A stretch of DNA of 64,000 nucleotides from Phycicoccus avicenniae (lineage in GTDB: Bacteria; Actinomycetota; Actinomycetes; Actinomycetales; Dermatophilaceae). The notes under the pieces are model-generated. The model worked only from the letters and a program-made list of their open reading frames with translations. It did no database searches and was not told where the DNA came from. Within the stretch, counting starts at the first letter, position 1; each line of letters opens with the position of its first letter. This document shows positions 17,991 to 26,536 of the stretch, one piece after another. The translations under genes were made by a program, and so were the position numbers. Where the stretch lies: the NCBI RefSeq assembly GCF_018139485.1, contig NZ_JAGSNF010000004.1, positions 186,001-250,000 of the forward strand. Reading direction: 5' to 3'.

Positions 17991-18563
17991 TCAGCCGAGC
18001 CCGCGCCGCAGGCCCCTGGCCCTGGGGTCGAACAGGGCCGCGAGCCCGAGGAGGGCCACCCCGGCCACGACGATCGACAGCGGGTACCGCGAGGGCCCGG
18101 CGTTCGTCGGGAGCACCCAGACGACCGCGTCCTGCATGACGGGCCCGTCGCACATCACGCGGTCCGTCGACGCCGTCGGGCCGACGACGGCGACCGGCTC
18201 GAGCGAGACCTGGTCGACGACCCGGGTGCCCAGCTGCCGGGGGTCCGCCGGCGAGCGCAGCGGCGCCGACCCCTCCCGAGTGAAGCGGGTGCAGCCGAGC
18301 GCCTCCGGGGCGGGCACGGTCCCGTCGCGCAGGGCCGCCGCGAAGACGGTCGAGCCGGCGTCGAACCACGGGGTCGCGCCGACGAGCGTCGTCTCGCCGG
18401 GCAGCAGCTGCTGCGGGGTCGGGCGGTCCATCGACCACGCGACGGTCCCGACGCCGATGGCCCCGAGCCCGAGGACGGCGCACACGGCCGCCAGCACGAG
18501 CGAGATGCTGTGCGAGCGACGGCTGTTCGTGCGTCGTCGGGGCCGGTGTCTTTTCTTCGCCAT
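17991..18563 (-). CDS. two-helix membrane protein of unknown function
   Basis: 190 residues from the ATG at 18563 (MAKKRHRPRRR); a GTG at 18596 would add 11 residues and neither start has a strong ribosome binding site. A basic N-terminus precedes a helix (ISLVLAAVCAVLGLGAIGVGT), then an extracytoplasmic domain of about 110 residues with two cysteines (LGCTRF; DRVMCDG), then a second helix (LSIVVAGVALLGLAALF) and a short basic tail. It is divergent from the tad operon. The layout, the two cysteines and the DPR-type C-terminal tail resemble the protein at 33648-34169, so both may belong to one family. The function is unknown. Confidence 0.8.
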   Translation of the reverse strand: MAKKRHRPRRRTNSRRSHSISLVLAAVCAVLGLGAIGVGTVAWSMDRPTPQQLLPGETTLVGATPWFDAGSTVFAAALRDGTVPAPEALGCTRFTREGSAPLRSPADPRQLGTRVVDQVSLEPVAVVGPTASTDRVMCDGPVMQDAVVWVLPTNAGPSRYPLSIVVAGVALLGLAALFDPRARGLRRGLG

Positions 18564-18574
18564 TCTCGTCATCG

Positions 18575-18604
18575 CTGTCAGGGACTGTCGCCCCACGCTA
18601 TGCT
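18575..18604 (+). promoter_or_regulatory. possible promoter of the tad operon
   Basis: CTGTCA at 18575-18580 and TATGCT at 18599-18604 are separated by 18 nt and lie 57 nt before the first tad-operon gene. The -10 is good for an actinobacterial housekeeping promoter, the -35 is poor. No GGGCCC element of the flp type is present here, so tad machinery and pilin genes may be regulated differently. Confidence 0.4.
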
Positions 18605-18660
18605 CGCGACGAGCCGCAGGAGGGCGGTTCGTCCCGGGGGAGTCTCAGGAGAGCCTACGG

Positions 18661-19467
18661 ATGTCGCTGTCGTTGTGCGTGCTCGACCCGTCGAGAGCAC
18701 CGGACTCGGTCCAGATGTGGCGCTTCGGCGAGGACGACGTCCCCGTGAGCGGCCGCCTCGGCGGGCCCGAGGTCGTGGGGCGGCTGCGGCCCTCCCTCCG
18801 GGCCGACTCCCGGATCGTCGTCCTGCACCGTCCCGCCGACCACGCGGGCGCGGCCCTCCTCGCGAACGTCGTGTCCGGTGCCCTCCCGGCGGTCCCGGTC
18901 ACCCGGCTGCCCGTCACCTCCAGCCTGCTCGCCGCGACGGTCATCGCCCTCGAGGCGGCCCACGTCGAGGGGGAGGGCGACCTCGCCCGGCTCGCGCGGA
19001 TCCCGCAGACCCTCGACGTCACCGTCAGCGGCGCGTGGCTGCGGCGGGTGACCCGGCTCGACGACCCGAGCCCGAGCTTCGGCCAGCACCTGCGCTCGAT
19101 CTTCCCCTGGGGGCCACGCTTCGTCGCGCGCTGCGGTCCGGACGGCCGCGTCGTCAAGGCCGAGCCCGCCGGCTTCGACGGCTCCGGCACCGGCCGGCTC
19201 GTCGTCGGCGCCCCCGAGGGCTCACCCGGCGTCGACCGGCTCGTCGCCTGGTTCGGCTCCGACGCCGTCGTCCACGTGCCGCCGGTCGTCGCCGACGTCC
19301 GGGGCGTCTACGGCAACCCCGGGGTCGAGTTCGCCGTCGTCGACGAGTTCCTCGCCGCACCCGGTCCCCGCACGGCCCGCTGTCCCGTCTGCCGTGAGCC
19401 GATGCACGCCGACACCTGCCCGTTCTGCCACGTCCGCCCCGACTCTCGCGAGGTACCCGCCGCATGA
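18661..19467 (+). CDS. first gene of tad operon, C-terminal zinc ribbon
   Basis: 268 residues; ATG with AGGAGA 9 nt upstream. No transmembrane helix or signal peptide is seen, so it is cytoplasmic. It has an alpha/beta-like N-terminal region (IVVLHRPADHAGAALLANVV) and ends with a CPVCREPMH...CPFCH zinc ribbon (about residues 240-258). It overlaps the cpaB start by ATGA and is therefore translationally linked to the pilus genes. I do not recognise it as any standard Tad component. Possible roles are regulation or cytoplasmic assembly of the pilus; this is inference from position. Confidence 0.82.
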   Translation: MSLSLCVLDPSRAPDSVQMWRFGEDDVPVSGRLGGPEVVGRLRPSLRADSRIVVLHRPADHAGAALLANVVSGALPAVPVTRLPVTSSLLAATVIALEAAHVEGEGDLARLARIPQTLDVTVSGAWLRRVTRLDDPSPSFGQHLRSIFPWGPRFVARCGPDGRVVKAEPAGFDGSGTGRLVVGAPEGSPGVDRLVAWFGSDAVVHVPPVVADVRGVYGNPGVEFAVVDEFLAAPGPRTARCPVCREPMHADTCPFCHVRPDSREVPAA

Positions 19468-20195
19468 ACCCCCGTCAGCGACGAGGACTCCTGTTCGTCC
19501 TCGTCTCGTTCGTCGTCGCCGTCGGCACGTTCTTCGCCGTGTCCGCGTACGTCGCGAACGTCAACACGCAGGTCGGGTCGCGGGTGACCGTCTACCAGGC
19601 CCGGGGCGCCATCGAGGCCTACACCCCGCTCGGGCCGGACAACCTCGAGGCCGTCGAGATCCCCGAGCGCTGGGTCCCGGAGTCCTCGGTCCTCACCCTC
19701 GACGAGCTCCAGGGGCGGCGGATCGGCTTCCGCCTCAACGAGGGCTCGACGGTGAGCTCGGACATGCTCATCCCGAGCAGCGCCCTGTCCTCCACCGAGC
19801 GCGAGGTCGCGATCAACGTCGACGCGGTGACCGGCGTCGCGGGTCGCGTCCGGCCGGGCGACCGGGTCGACATCTACGCCGTCTTCTCCGAGGTGCCGGG
19901 GCTCCCGCAGTCCGTGCGGATCCTCGTGCGCGACGTGCGGATCGTCTCGATCGCCGGCGTGCAGACCGTCACCTCGCAGAGCACCGAGGGTGGCACGTTC
20001 GAGCAGGACGTCATCCCCGTGACCCTCGCACTCGAGCCCGACCAGGCCCTGTCGGTGACCTTCGCCGCGGAGTTCGCGAGCCAGGTCCGGCTCGTCGCCC
20101 TGCCCAACGACGTCGGGACGAACCGCGAGGGCGAGCCCAACGAGTACGACGCCGGCGAGCTCGGCGGCGAGGCCGTCCCGATGAAGGCCAACTGA
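19464..20195 (+). CDS. cpaB: Flp pilus assembly protein CpaB/RcpC
   Basis: 243 residues; ATG overlaps the previous stop. One N-terminal helix (GLLFVLVSFVVAVGTFFAVSAYV) precedes a SAF domain (about 40-105: RVTVYQARGAIEAYTPLG) and the CpaB-type second domain (RVRPGDRVDIYAVF). CpaB/RcpC is a periplasmic or cell-wall zone factor of Flp pilus biogenesis. Gene order cpaB-tadZ-tadE-tadA-tadB-tadC supports the assignment. Confidence 0.92.
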   Translation: MNPRQRRGLLFVLVSFVVAVGTFFAVSAYVANVNTQVGSRVTVYQARGAIEAYTPLGPDNLEAVEIPERWVPESSVLTLDELQGRRIGFRLNEGSTVSSDMLIPSSALSSTEREVAINVDAVTGVAGRVRPGDRVDIYAVFSEVPGLPQSVRILVRDVRIVSIAGVQTVTSQSTEGGTFEQDVIPVTLALEPDQALSVTFAAEFASQVRLVALPNDVGTNREGEPNEYDAGELGGEAVPMKAN

Positions 20196-21871
20196 TGCGC
20201 ATCCTCATCGGCATGTCGAACGGCACGGTCGAGTCCGACCTGCGCTCGCTCCTCGACGAGCTCGACGGCACCGAGGTCGTCGGGGTCGCGCAGTCCTCGT
20301 CGATGGTCCTGGACTACGCGTCGCGGATCGACCCGGACGTCGTCATCCTGCACGAACACCTCGGTCCGGAGCCGGTCGCCCAGACGATCCGGGACCTCGG
20401 CACCCGGTTCCCCAGCGTCGCCGTGCTCCAGATCTCCGGGGAGCGCACGGACGCCACCGTCATCCGGGCGATGGAGGCCGGGGCCCGCGGCGTCATCGGC
20501 CACCCCTTCGCCTTCGACGACCTGTCGGCCAAGATCACCCAGGCGGGTGACTGGGCACGCCACATGAAGAACATCCTCGCCGGCGCCATCGCCCAGGCGA
20601 GCTCGGCCCGCGGCAAGGTCCTCGCCTTCGTCGGCGCCAAGGGCGGGGTCGGCACGACGACCCTCGCCCTCCACGTCGCCATCGACCACCTCACGGCCAA
20701 CCCCGACCGCAGGGTCTGCGTCGTCGACCTCGACCTCGAGAAGGGCGACGTCAGCGCCGTCCTCGAGGTCCGCCAGGCCGTCTCCATCGCCGACCTCGCG
20801 AAGGTGCACCAGGACCTGTCGAGCACGACGGTCAACGACGCCATCGTCCAGCACGAGTGCGGCCTCAACCTGCTCCTCAGCCCCGCCGACGTCCGGCACA
20901 CCGAGATCATCACCGCCGAGGCGCTGCGCCCGATCTTCGCCCTGCTGCGTCGCGAGTTCGACCTCATCGTCGTCGACGGCGGCGGGTCGGTCTCGCCGAG
21001 CCAGGCGACCGTCCTCGAGCTCGCCGACGAGGCCGTCGTCGTCACGACGGCCGACGTCCTCGCGGTCCGGGCGATGCGCAAGCGGGTGCTCGCCTGGGAG
21101 GCTCTCGGGGTCACCGACGAGCGGGCCCTGCGGGTGCTCGTCAACAAGGTCGACAAGACGAGCATCTTCCCGGCGTCGGCCGTCGAGCAGCTGACGACCG
21201 CGAGCGTGCTGGAGAGCACCGTCCCGCTGTCGGTCCGCGCCCTCGAGCCCGCGATGAACGAGCGCGACCCCCGGGCCGTCACCGAGGTCGCGTGGTGGAA
21301 GCTCATGACCGCCGTCCGCCGCGACCTCGACCTCGAGACCGCGGCGGTCGAGAAGACCCCCAAGGGAGGACGGATGCGCGGCACCCGGGCCACGACCCCC
21401 ACGGAGCCGACCCCCGCCGACGAGGCCGCCGCGGTCGCCACCGCCCAGGCGACGGCGGACGCGGCCGACGAGGCGTCCGACGGCGCCGGACCGGACGCGG
21501 AGCCTGCCTCGAGGCCGGCCGGCCGTCGCCGGATCCGCGAACGGGGCCAGCTCTCGCTCGAGAACGTCGTCATGCTGCCGTTCGCGCTGCTCATCGCCCT
21601 GGCCGCGTGGCAGGTGGTCGTCATCGGGCTCACCTTCGTGATGTCCGGCAACGCGGCGGCCGCCGCGGCGCGCGAGTACTCGGTGAGCGGCAACCGGTCC
21701 GCCGCCGAGGCCGAGGCCCGGCGCAGCACGCCGATGGGCTTCGACGACCTCGGCGTCTCGGTCTCCGGGAACGACGTCACCGTCCGGATGCGGATCCCGA
21801 TGGCCGGACCGCGGAACATCGGCTTCCCCCAGGAGCTCAGCTCGACCCGGGGGATGGTGAGCGAACGATGA
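20195..21871 (+). CDS. TadZ/CpaE ATPase fused to TadE-like pseudopilin
   Basis: 558 residues in one open frame; ATG overlaps the cpaB stop. Residues 1-125 are a receiver-like domain without the phosphoacceptor Asp (VVILHEHL). A MinD/ParA-like ATPase follows with deviant Walker A GAKGGVGTTT (147-156), VVDLDLEKGD and LIVVDGGG. That part ends near residue 390, the normal end of TadZ. There is no stop: a linker of about 50 Ala/Glu/Pro-rich residues leads into a TadE-type pseudopilin, RERG-QLSLENVVMLPFALL, with a helix and a short ectodomain. Gly451/Gln452 with Glu456 is a prepilin peptidase site, so cleavage would release TadZ (451 residues) from mature TadE (107 residues). An in-frame ATG at 21374 with GGGAGGA 3 nt before it is an alternative internal start. 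Confidence 0.88.
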   Translation: MRILIGMSNGTVESDLRSLLDELDGTEVVGVAQSSSMVLDYASRIDPDVVILHEHLGPEPVAQTIRDLGTRFPSVAVLQISGERTDATVIRAMEAGARGVIGHPFAFDDLSAKITQAGDWARHMKNILAGAIAQASSARGKVLAFVGAKGGVGTTTLALHVAIDHLTANPDRRVCVVDLDLEKGDVSAVLEVRQAVSIADLAKVHQDLSSTTVNDAIVQHECGLNLLLSPADVRHTEIITAEALRPIFALLRREFDLIVVDGGGSVSPSQATVLELADEAVVVTTADVLAVRAMRKRVLAWEALGVTDERALRVLVNKVDKTSIFPASAVEQLTTASVLESTVPLSVRALEPAMNERDPRAVTEVAWWKLMTAVRRDLDLETAAVEKTPKGGRMRGTRATTPTEPTPADEAAAVATAQATADAADEASDGAGPDAEPASRPAGRRRIRERGQLSLENVVMLPFALLIALAAWQVVVIGLTFVMSGNAAAAAAREYSVSGNRSAAEAEARRSTPMGFDDLGVSVSGNDVTVRMRIPMAGPRNIGFPQELSSTRGMVSER

Positions 21872-22212
21872 GCGCCCGCCGCGAGCGGGGCACCGCCTCG
21901 CTGGAGTTCATGGTCCTCGTGCCGTTCCTGCTGCTCGTCGCCTTCCTCGTGTGGCAGCTGGCGATCGGCGGCTGGGCCGCCGTGTCCGCCAACGAGGCCG
22001 CCCGCGCCGCCGCCCGGGCCGCGACCCTCGGGGACGACCCCCGGGCCGCGGCCGAGGACGCCCTGCCCGGTCCGCTGCGCGACTTCCGGCTCAGCGGGGG
22101 CCGGGCGGGCGACGGCTACAGCTACACCGTCGAGGTCGAGGTCCCGGCGTTCACCGCCATCGGCCTCGACCCCGTCTCGCGGACGGTCGACATGCCGGCA
22201 GAGCTCCCGTGA
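21868..22212 (+). CDS. TadE-like pseudopilin
   Basis: 114 residues; ATG overlaps the stop of the TadZ-TadE gene. The N-terminus MSARRERG-TASLEFMVLVPF has a type IV pilin-like cleavage site (Gly8/Thr9, Glu13 at mature position 5), followed by a helix (VLVPFLLLVAFLVWQLAI), the NEAARAAARAA motif and a short beta-rich domain. TadE proteins are minor pseudopilins required for Flp pilus assembly. Its stop overlaps the tadA GTG. Confidence 0.9.
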   Translation: MSARRERGTASLEFMVLVPFLLLVAFLVWQLAIGGWAAVSANEAARAAARAATLGDDPRAAAEDALPGPLRDFRLSGGRAGDGYSYTVEVEVPAFTAIGLDPVSRTVDMPAELP

Positions 22213-23537
22213 GCAGGTCCTACGGGTCCTTCATCGGCGACGCCGCCGCCGCGAGCCGGCTCGGCGGCGAGGACGAGACCCTCATCGCGACGTTCCGTCG
22301 GATGCTCCTGGAGGAGGTCGACCTCGGCGAGCTGAGCAAGCTCGAGCCCGGTCAGCGCCGGGCCCGCCTCGAGCGGGTCATCGCCCACCTCGTCTCCCGT
22401 GAGGGCGTCATCCTCTCCACGAGCGAGCGCAACCTGCTCGTCCGCCGGGTCGTCGACGAGGCCGTCGGCCTCGGTGTCCTCGAGCCGATCCTCGCCGACC
22501 CCACCGTCAGCGAGATCATGATCAACGGCTACGAGACGATCTTCGTCGAGCGCAGTGGCCGGCTCGAGCAGTGGCCCGGCTCGTTCACGAGCGAGGAGCA
22601 GCTGCTCCAGACCATCGACCGCATCGTCTCCACCGTGAACCGGCGCGTCGACGAGTCCAGCCCGATGGCCGACGCGCGGCTGCCCGCCGACGCCCGGATG
22701 CCGCGCGGCGCCCGCGTCAACGTCGTCCTCCCGCCGCTGTCGCTCAACGGCCCCACGGTGACGATCCGGCTCTTCCCGACGGCGATCTCCCTCGAGCGGC
22801 TCATCGAGTGGGGCTCGGTGAACCGGGACATCGCCGAGCTGCTGCGGGCCTGCGTCGAGGCCCGGCTGAACGTCGTCGTGAGCGGTGGCACCGGCTCGGG
22901 CAAGACGACGCTGCTCAACGCGCTCTCCAGCTTCATCGCCCCGAGCGAGCGGATCGTCACCATCGAGGACGCCGCGGAGCTCAGCCTCGACCAGCCGCAC
23001 ACGATCCGGCTCGAGACCCGTCCCCCGAACGTCGAGGGCCGCGGCCAGGTGACGATCCGCGACCTCGTCCGCAACGCGCTGCGCATGCGGCCCGACCGGA
23101 TCATCGTCGGGGAGTGCCGCGGCGGCGAGGCGCTCGACATGCTCCAGGCGATGAACACCGGTCACGAGGGGTCGCTGACGACGGTCCACGCGAACAGCCC
23201 CGACGACGCGCTCGCCCGGCTCGAGACGCTGTCCTCGATGAGCGACGTCGAGGTGCCCTTCCATGCGATCCGCGACCAGGTGAACTCGGCGATCGACGTC
23301 ATCATCCAGCTCACCCGACAGTCCGACGGCGCGCGCCGCGTCGTCGACGCCAGCTACGTCGCCTCCCGGCGCCAGGAGGAGTTCGACCTCGTGCCCCTCG
23401 TGACGTGGGACCCGGTGCACGTCGACGAGGTCGCCCGCACCAAGGGTCGGTTCGTCACCCACGGCGCCCCGCCCGCGCTGCGCCGGAGGATCGTCGAGGC
23501 GGGCGCGACCCTCCCGGCCTTCATGGAGGAGCCGTGA
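22209..23537 (+). CDS. tadA: Flp pilus assembly ATPase TadA/CpaF
   Basis: 442 residues; GTG start overlapping the tadE stop. It is a secretion superfamily ATPase: a helical N-terminal domain (1-110), an N-domain ending with RMPRGARVNVVLPP, Walker A SGGTGSGKTTLL at about 225-236, an Asp box (IVTIEDAAEL), Walker B-like RIIVGECRGGE and a His box (GHEGSLTTVHAN). All ATPase motifs are intact. TadA forms a cytoplasmic hexamer that drives pilus extension and, in some systems, retraction, with TadB and TadC as membrane platform. Confidence 0.96.
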   Translation: MSRSYGSFIGDAAAASRLGGEDETLIATFRRMLLEEVDLGELSKLEPGQRRARLERVIAHLVSREGVILSTSERNLLVRRVVDEAVGLGVLEPILADPTVSEIMINGYETIFVERSGRLEQWPGSFTSEEQLLQTIDRIVSTVNRRVDESSPMADARLPADARMPRGARVNVVLPPLSLNGPTVTIRLFPTAISLERLIEWGSVNRDIAELLRACVEARLNVVVSGGTGSGKTTLLNALSSFIAPSERIVTIEDAAELSLDQPHTIRLETRPPNVEGRGQVTIRDLVRNALRMRPDRIIVGECRGGEALDMLQAMNTGHEGSLTTVHANSPDDALARLETLSSMSDVEVPFHAIRDQVNSAIDVIIQLTRQSDGARRVVDASYVASRRQEEFDLVPLVTWDPVHVDEVARTKGRFVTHGAPPALRRRIVEAGATLPAFMEEP

Positions 23538-24457
23538 CCGGGCTCGTCATGATCCTCGGCCCGGTCGTGGCGGTCGTCTTCCTCATGCTCGGGCTGCGTG
23601 AGTTCGCCCGGGTCGCCCGGCACCGGCACGCCGCGATCACCGGTGCCGAGAGCGGGATGGAGACCGACGAACCGAGCCTCCTCGAGATCCTCGACGCCTC
23701 GTTCTCGCGGACCCGGGTCGGCCGGTGGCTCTCGCGCGAGCTCGACGTCGCCGGCATCGACCGTCGCCCGTCGGTCGTCGCCTTCGGCGGGCTCGCCGTA
23801 GCGGTCGCGCTCGTCGTCGCGCTGTGGACCCTCCTCGCGCCGCTGCTCGGCGTCCTCGGGTTCGCCCTCGGGGCGCTCCTCACCCGGATGTTCCTGCGCC
23901 GGGCCCGGGAGCGGCGCAAGGAGGCCTTCGTCGGCCAGCTCCCCGAGCTCGCCCGGGTCCTCGCCAACGCGAGCTTCGCCGGCCTGTCCCTGCCGACCGC
24001 CCTCGCGGTCGCGGGCGACGAGCTCGCCGAGCCCGCCCGCACCGAGCTCTCCCGGGTCGCCACCCGGCTGCGGTTCGGCGCCCCCCTGACGACCGCGCTC
24101 GACGAGCTGAGCGAACGGGTCGGCTCGCGCGAGACCTCCGTCCTCATCTCGACCCTCGTCGTCGCCCAGCGCAGCGGCGGGTCGCTCGTCACCGCGCTGC
24201 GCGACATCGCCGAAGCCCTCGACCAGCGCAAGGAGACCCGGCGGGAGGTGAAGACGACCCTGTCCCAGCCGGTCGTCACGTCCTACCTCGTCATCGGCAT
24301 GGGGTTCGCGATGCTCCTCATGCTCAACGTGATGAACCCCGGGACGGTCGACAAGATGACCCGTGAGCCGCTGGGGCAGGGGGCGCTGGCACTCGCGGCG
24401 ATGATCTTCGGCGGCGGCTTCTGGGCCATCCGCCGGATGACGAGGTTCGACATATGA
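23534..24457 (+). CDS. tadB: Flp pilus platform protein TadB
   Basis: 307 residues; GTG start overlapping tadA. A first helix at the N-terminus (LVMILGPVVAVVFLML), two helices at about 80-120, a T2SSF-type cytoplasmic domain (QLPELARVLANASFAGLSLPTALAVAGDEL) and C-terminal helices. TadB is the GspF-like inner membrane platform subunit. It is encoded next to its partner TadC as usual. Confidence 0.93.
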   Translation: MTGLVMILGPVVAVVFLMLGLREFARVARHRHAAITGAESGMETDEPSLLEILDASFSRTRVGRWLSRELDVAGIDRRPSVVAFGGLAVAVALVVALWTLLAPLLGVLGFALGALLTRMFLRRARERRKEAFVGQLPELARVLANASFAGLSLPTALAVAGDELAEPARTELSRVATRLRFGAPLTTALDELSERVGSRETSVLISTLVVAQRSGGSLVTALRDIAEALDQRKETRREVKTTLSQPVVTSYLVIGMGFAMLLMLNVMNPGTVDKMTREPLGQGALALAAMIFGGGFWAIRRMTRFDI

Positions 24458-25359
24458 GCTGGCTCGTCGGCGCGGTGCCCGGCCTCGTCGCGGCGGTGGC
24501 GGTCTACCTGCTCCTGCGCGGCTGGCGGATGCTGCGGACCGACCCCGCGACCGACCTCCACGTCGAGGACCTCGCGCTGCTCCAGGGGTCGACGAAGCGG
24601 CGGGCGACCTCCCAGGGGCCGCTCGCGGCGCTGTCCTACCGGCTCGCCCCGGCGGTCCGCCGCTCGATGCCCGCGTCCGCGACGACGTGGCTGCGGCGCC
24701 AGATCGACCAGGCCGGTCGTCCCGCCGGGATGGACGTCGACTCCGTCATCGCCCGCGGCGTCATGTGGGCGGTCATCGTCTCCCCGGCCGTCGTCATCTT
24801 CGTGCTCCAGGGCCGCATCATCCCGGTCCTGCTCGCGGTGGGCGCGATCCTCGTCATGCCGCTCTCCCGGCTGTCCGCGGTGGCCCGCAAGCGGCGCGAG
24901 CAGATCGACCGCGACCTGCCGGACTTCCTCGACGTGCTCGCCGTCACCGTGAGCGCCGGGATCGGGTTCCGCCAGGCCCTCGCCGTCGTCGCGCAGCGCT
25001 TCGGCGGACCGCTCTCCGAGGAGATCATGACGACGCTGCACCAGATCGGGACGGGGGCGAGCGTGCGGGCCGCGTTCCGGTCGCTGCGCGAGCGCAACTC
25101 CTCGGAGTCGATCGAGGAGTTCGCGACGGCCTACCTCCAGGCCGAGGAGCTCGGCGCGCCGCTCGTCGACACGCTCAACCAGATCGCCGGGGACATGCGG
25201 CGGGCGTCGGCGCAGCGGTTCCGGCAGAAGGCGGCCTCGCTCGCGCCCCGGGTCACCCTCCTCACGACGATCGTCATGGTCCCCGGGGCGATGGTCCTGC
25301 TCGTCGTCGGCCTCTTCATCGGGTCCGACCTCGACCTGGGGTCCTTCGGTGGGCTCTGA
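24454..25359 (+). CDS. tadC: Flp pilus platform protein TadC
   Basis: 301 residues; ATG overlapping tadB. It has the same T2SSF architecture: N-terminal helix, two helices around residues 105-145, then DLPDFLDVLAVTVSAGIGFRQALAVV and the C-terminal helix TTIVMVPGAMVLLVVGLFIG. Together with TadB it forms the membrane platform. The downstream histidine kinase gene starts 11 nt before the tadC stop, coupling the pilus genes to a two-component system. Confidence 0.93.
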   Translation: MSWLVGAVPGLVAAVAVYLLLRGWRMLRTDPATDLHVEDLALLQGSTKRRATSQGPLAALSYRLAPAVRRSMPASATTWLRRQIDQAGRPAGMDVDSVIARGVMWAVIVSPAVVIFVLQGRIIPVLLAVGAILVMPLSRLSAVARKRREQIDRDLPDFLDVLAVTVSAGIGFRQALAVVAQRFGGPLSEEIMTTLHQIGTGASVRAAFRSLRERNSSESIEEFATAYLQAEELGAPLVDTLNQIAGDMRRASAQRFRQKAASLAPRVTLLTTIVMVPGAMVLLVVGLFIGSDLDLGSFGGL

Positions 25360-26536
25360 CGGCACGGCCGGGTCGCGGCTCGCCCTGCGGGTCGCCCAGG
25401 TCGCGCTGCTCGTCCGGCTGGGTCTGCTCCTGCTCCTCCAGGTCGTGTGGCTGCTGCGCGGGGACGGGGTGCTCTCGGTGCCGGTCGTCGTCGCGGCCGT
25501 CTTCTCCTACGTCGCGCTGTCGTCCTCGCGGGTGCGGGCCCTCGTCGCCCGGCACCCGATCCTCGTCCTCCTCGACGTCGTCCTCGTCGCGGTCGTCGTC
25601 GGCGTCGTCGGGGTCGACACCCCCTTCGTCCTCGCGCTCGCGACCTCGGCCCTCGTCGTCGGTCTGTGGCTGCCGCGGGTCCCCGGGCTGCTCGTCGTCG
25701 CCGTGCTCGTCGCCGTCCACCTCACCCTGCTCGCCCGCGAGCCGGTCGACGAGGCGACGGTGACGGCGTTCGTCATCGTCGTCCCCGCGGTCCTCGTCAC
25801 GCTCTGGCTCCTCGGGGTCGCCATCCAGCGCACGGCCGCGGTGGAGTCCCGCACGCAGGCCGCGCTGCGGGACGCGATGTCGGTGGCCGCCACCTCGCAG
25901 GAGCGCGCCCGGATCGCCCGAGAGATGCACGACACGATCGCCAAGTCGCTCCAGTCGATGGCCCTCACGGCCTCCAGCCTGCCCGCGCACCTCGAGCGCC
26001 GCCCCGAGGTCGCGACCCAGCGGGCCAAGGAGCTCGAGGCCGACTGCACCGCGGTCATCGGCCAGGTCCGCGAGCTCATGGGCGAGCTGCGGACCGAGTC
26101 GGCCCAGGTGCCGTTCTGCGACAGCGTCGCGCAGGTGGTCGACGAGTGGCGCAGCGCGACCGGCCGACGGGTCACCGTCCGGCTCGAGCCGGTCGACGTC
26201 ACCGACTCCCTCGTGCGCTACGAGCTGCTCATGGCCCTGCGGGAGGCGCTCGACAACGTCCGGCAGCACGCCGGGCGGTGCACGACGCGGGTGTCGCTCG
26301 GCGCCGAAGAGGACCGGGTCACCCTGCAGGTGAGCGACGACGGGCGGGGCAGCGAGACCGAGCACGTCGCCGCCTCGCCCGAGCGCGGCCACTTCGGGGT
26401 CGCGGGGATGCGGGAGCGGATGGAGCTCGTCGGGGGGTCGTTCGCGCACGACACCGCGCCGGGGCGGGGGACGACAGTGACCTTCGGCGTGCACCGCCGG
26501 GGGCTCGTGGAACGGACGACGGAGGTCATGGCCTGA
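25349..26536 (+). CDS. NarL-type sensor histidine kinase of the tad locus
   Basis: 395 residues; GTG start inside the end of tadC. N-terminal half has about five to six closely spaced helices (residues 10-160) without a large extracellular loop. The HisKA_3 dimerisation box contains the phospho-acceptor His194 in RIAREMHDTIAKSLQ. The HATPase domain shows the N box (ALREALDNVRQHAG) and G boxes (VSDDGRGS; FGVAGMRERMELVGG). Its sensor part suggests a signal within the membrane. Its partner is the response regulator overlapping its stop. The pair probably controls pilin and accessory genes of this region (inference from position). Confidence 0.9.
   Translation: MGSDGTAGSRLALRVAQVALLVRLGLLLLLQVVWLLRGDGVLSVPVVVAAVFSYVALSSSRVRALVARHPILVLLDVVLVAVVVGVVGVDTPFVLALATSALVVGLWLPRVPGLLVVAVLVAVHLTLLAREPVDEATVTAFVIVVPAVLVTLWLLGVAIQRTAAVESRTQAALRDAMSVAATSQERARIAREMHDTIAKSLQSMALTASSLPAHLERRPEVATQRAKELEADCTAVIGQVRELMGELRTESAQVPFCDSVAQVVDEWRSATGRRVTVRLEPVDVTDSLVRYELLMALREALDNVRQHAGRCTTRVSLGAEEDRVTLQVSDDGRGSETEHVAASPERGHFGVAGMRERMELVGGSFAHDTAPGRGTTVTFGVHRRGLVERTTEVMA

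Noticed and set aside
21340-21400. TadZ-TadE junction considered as a sequencing frameshift
   Set aside because: Both parts are in the same frame with codon usage typical of the window and an Ala/Pro/Glu linker between; only a lost stop codon could mimic this, which reads would show.
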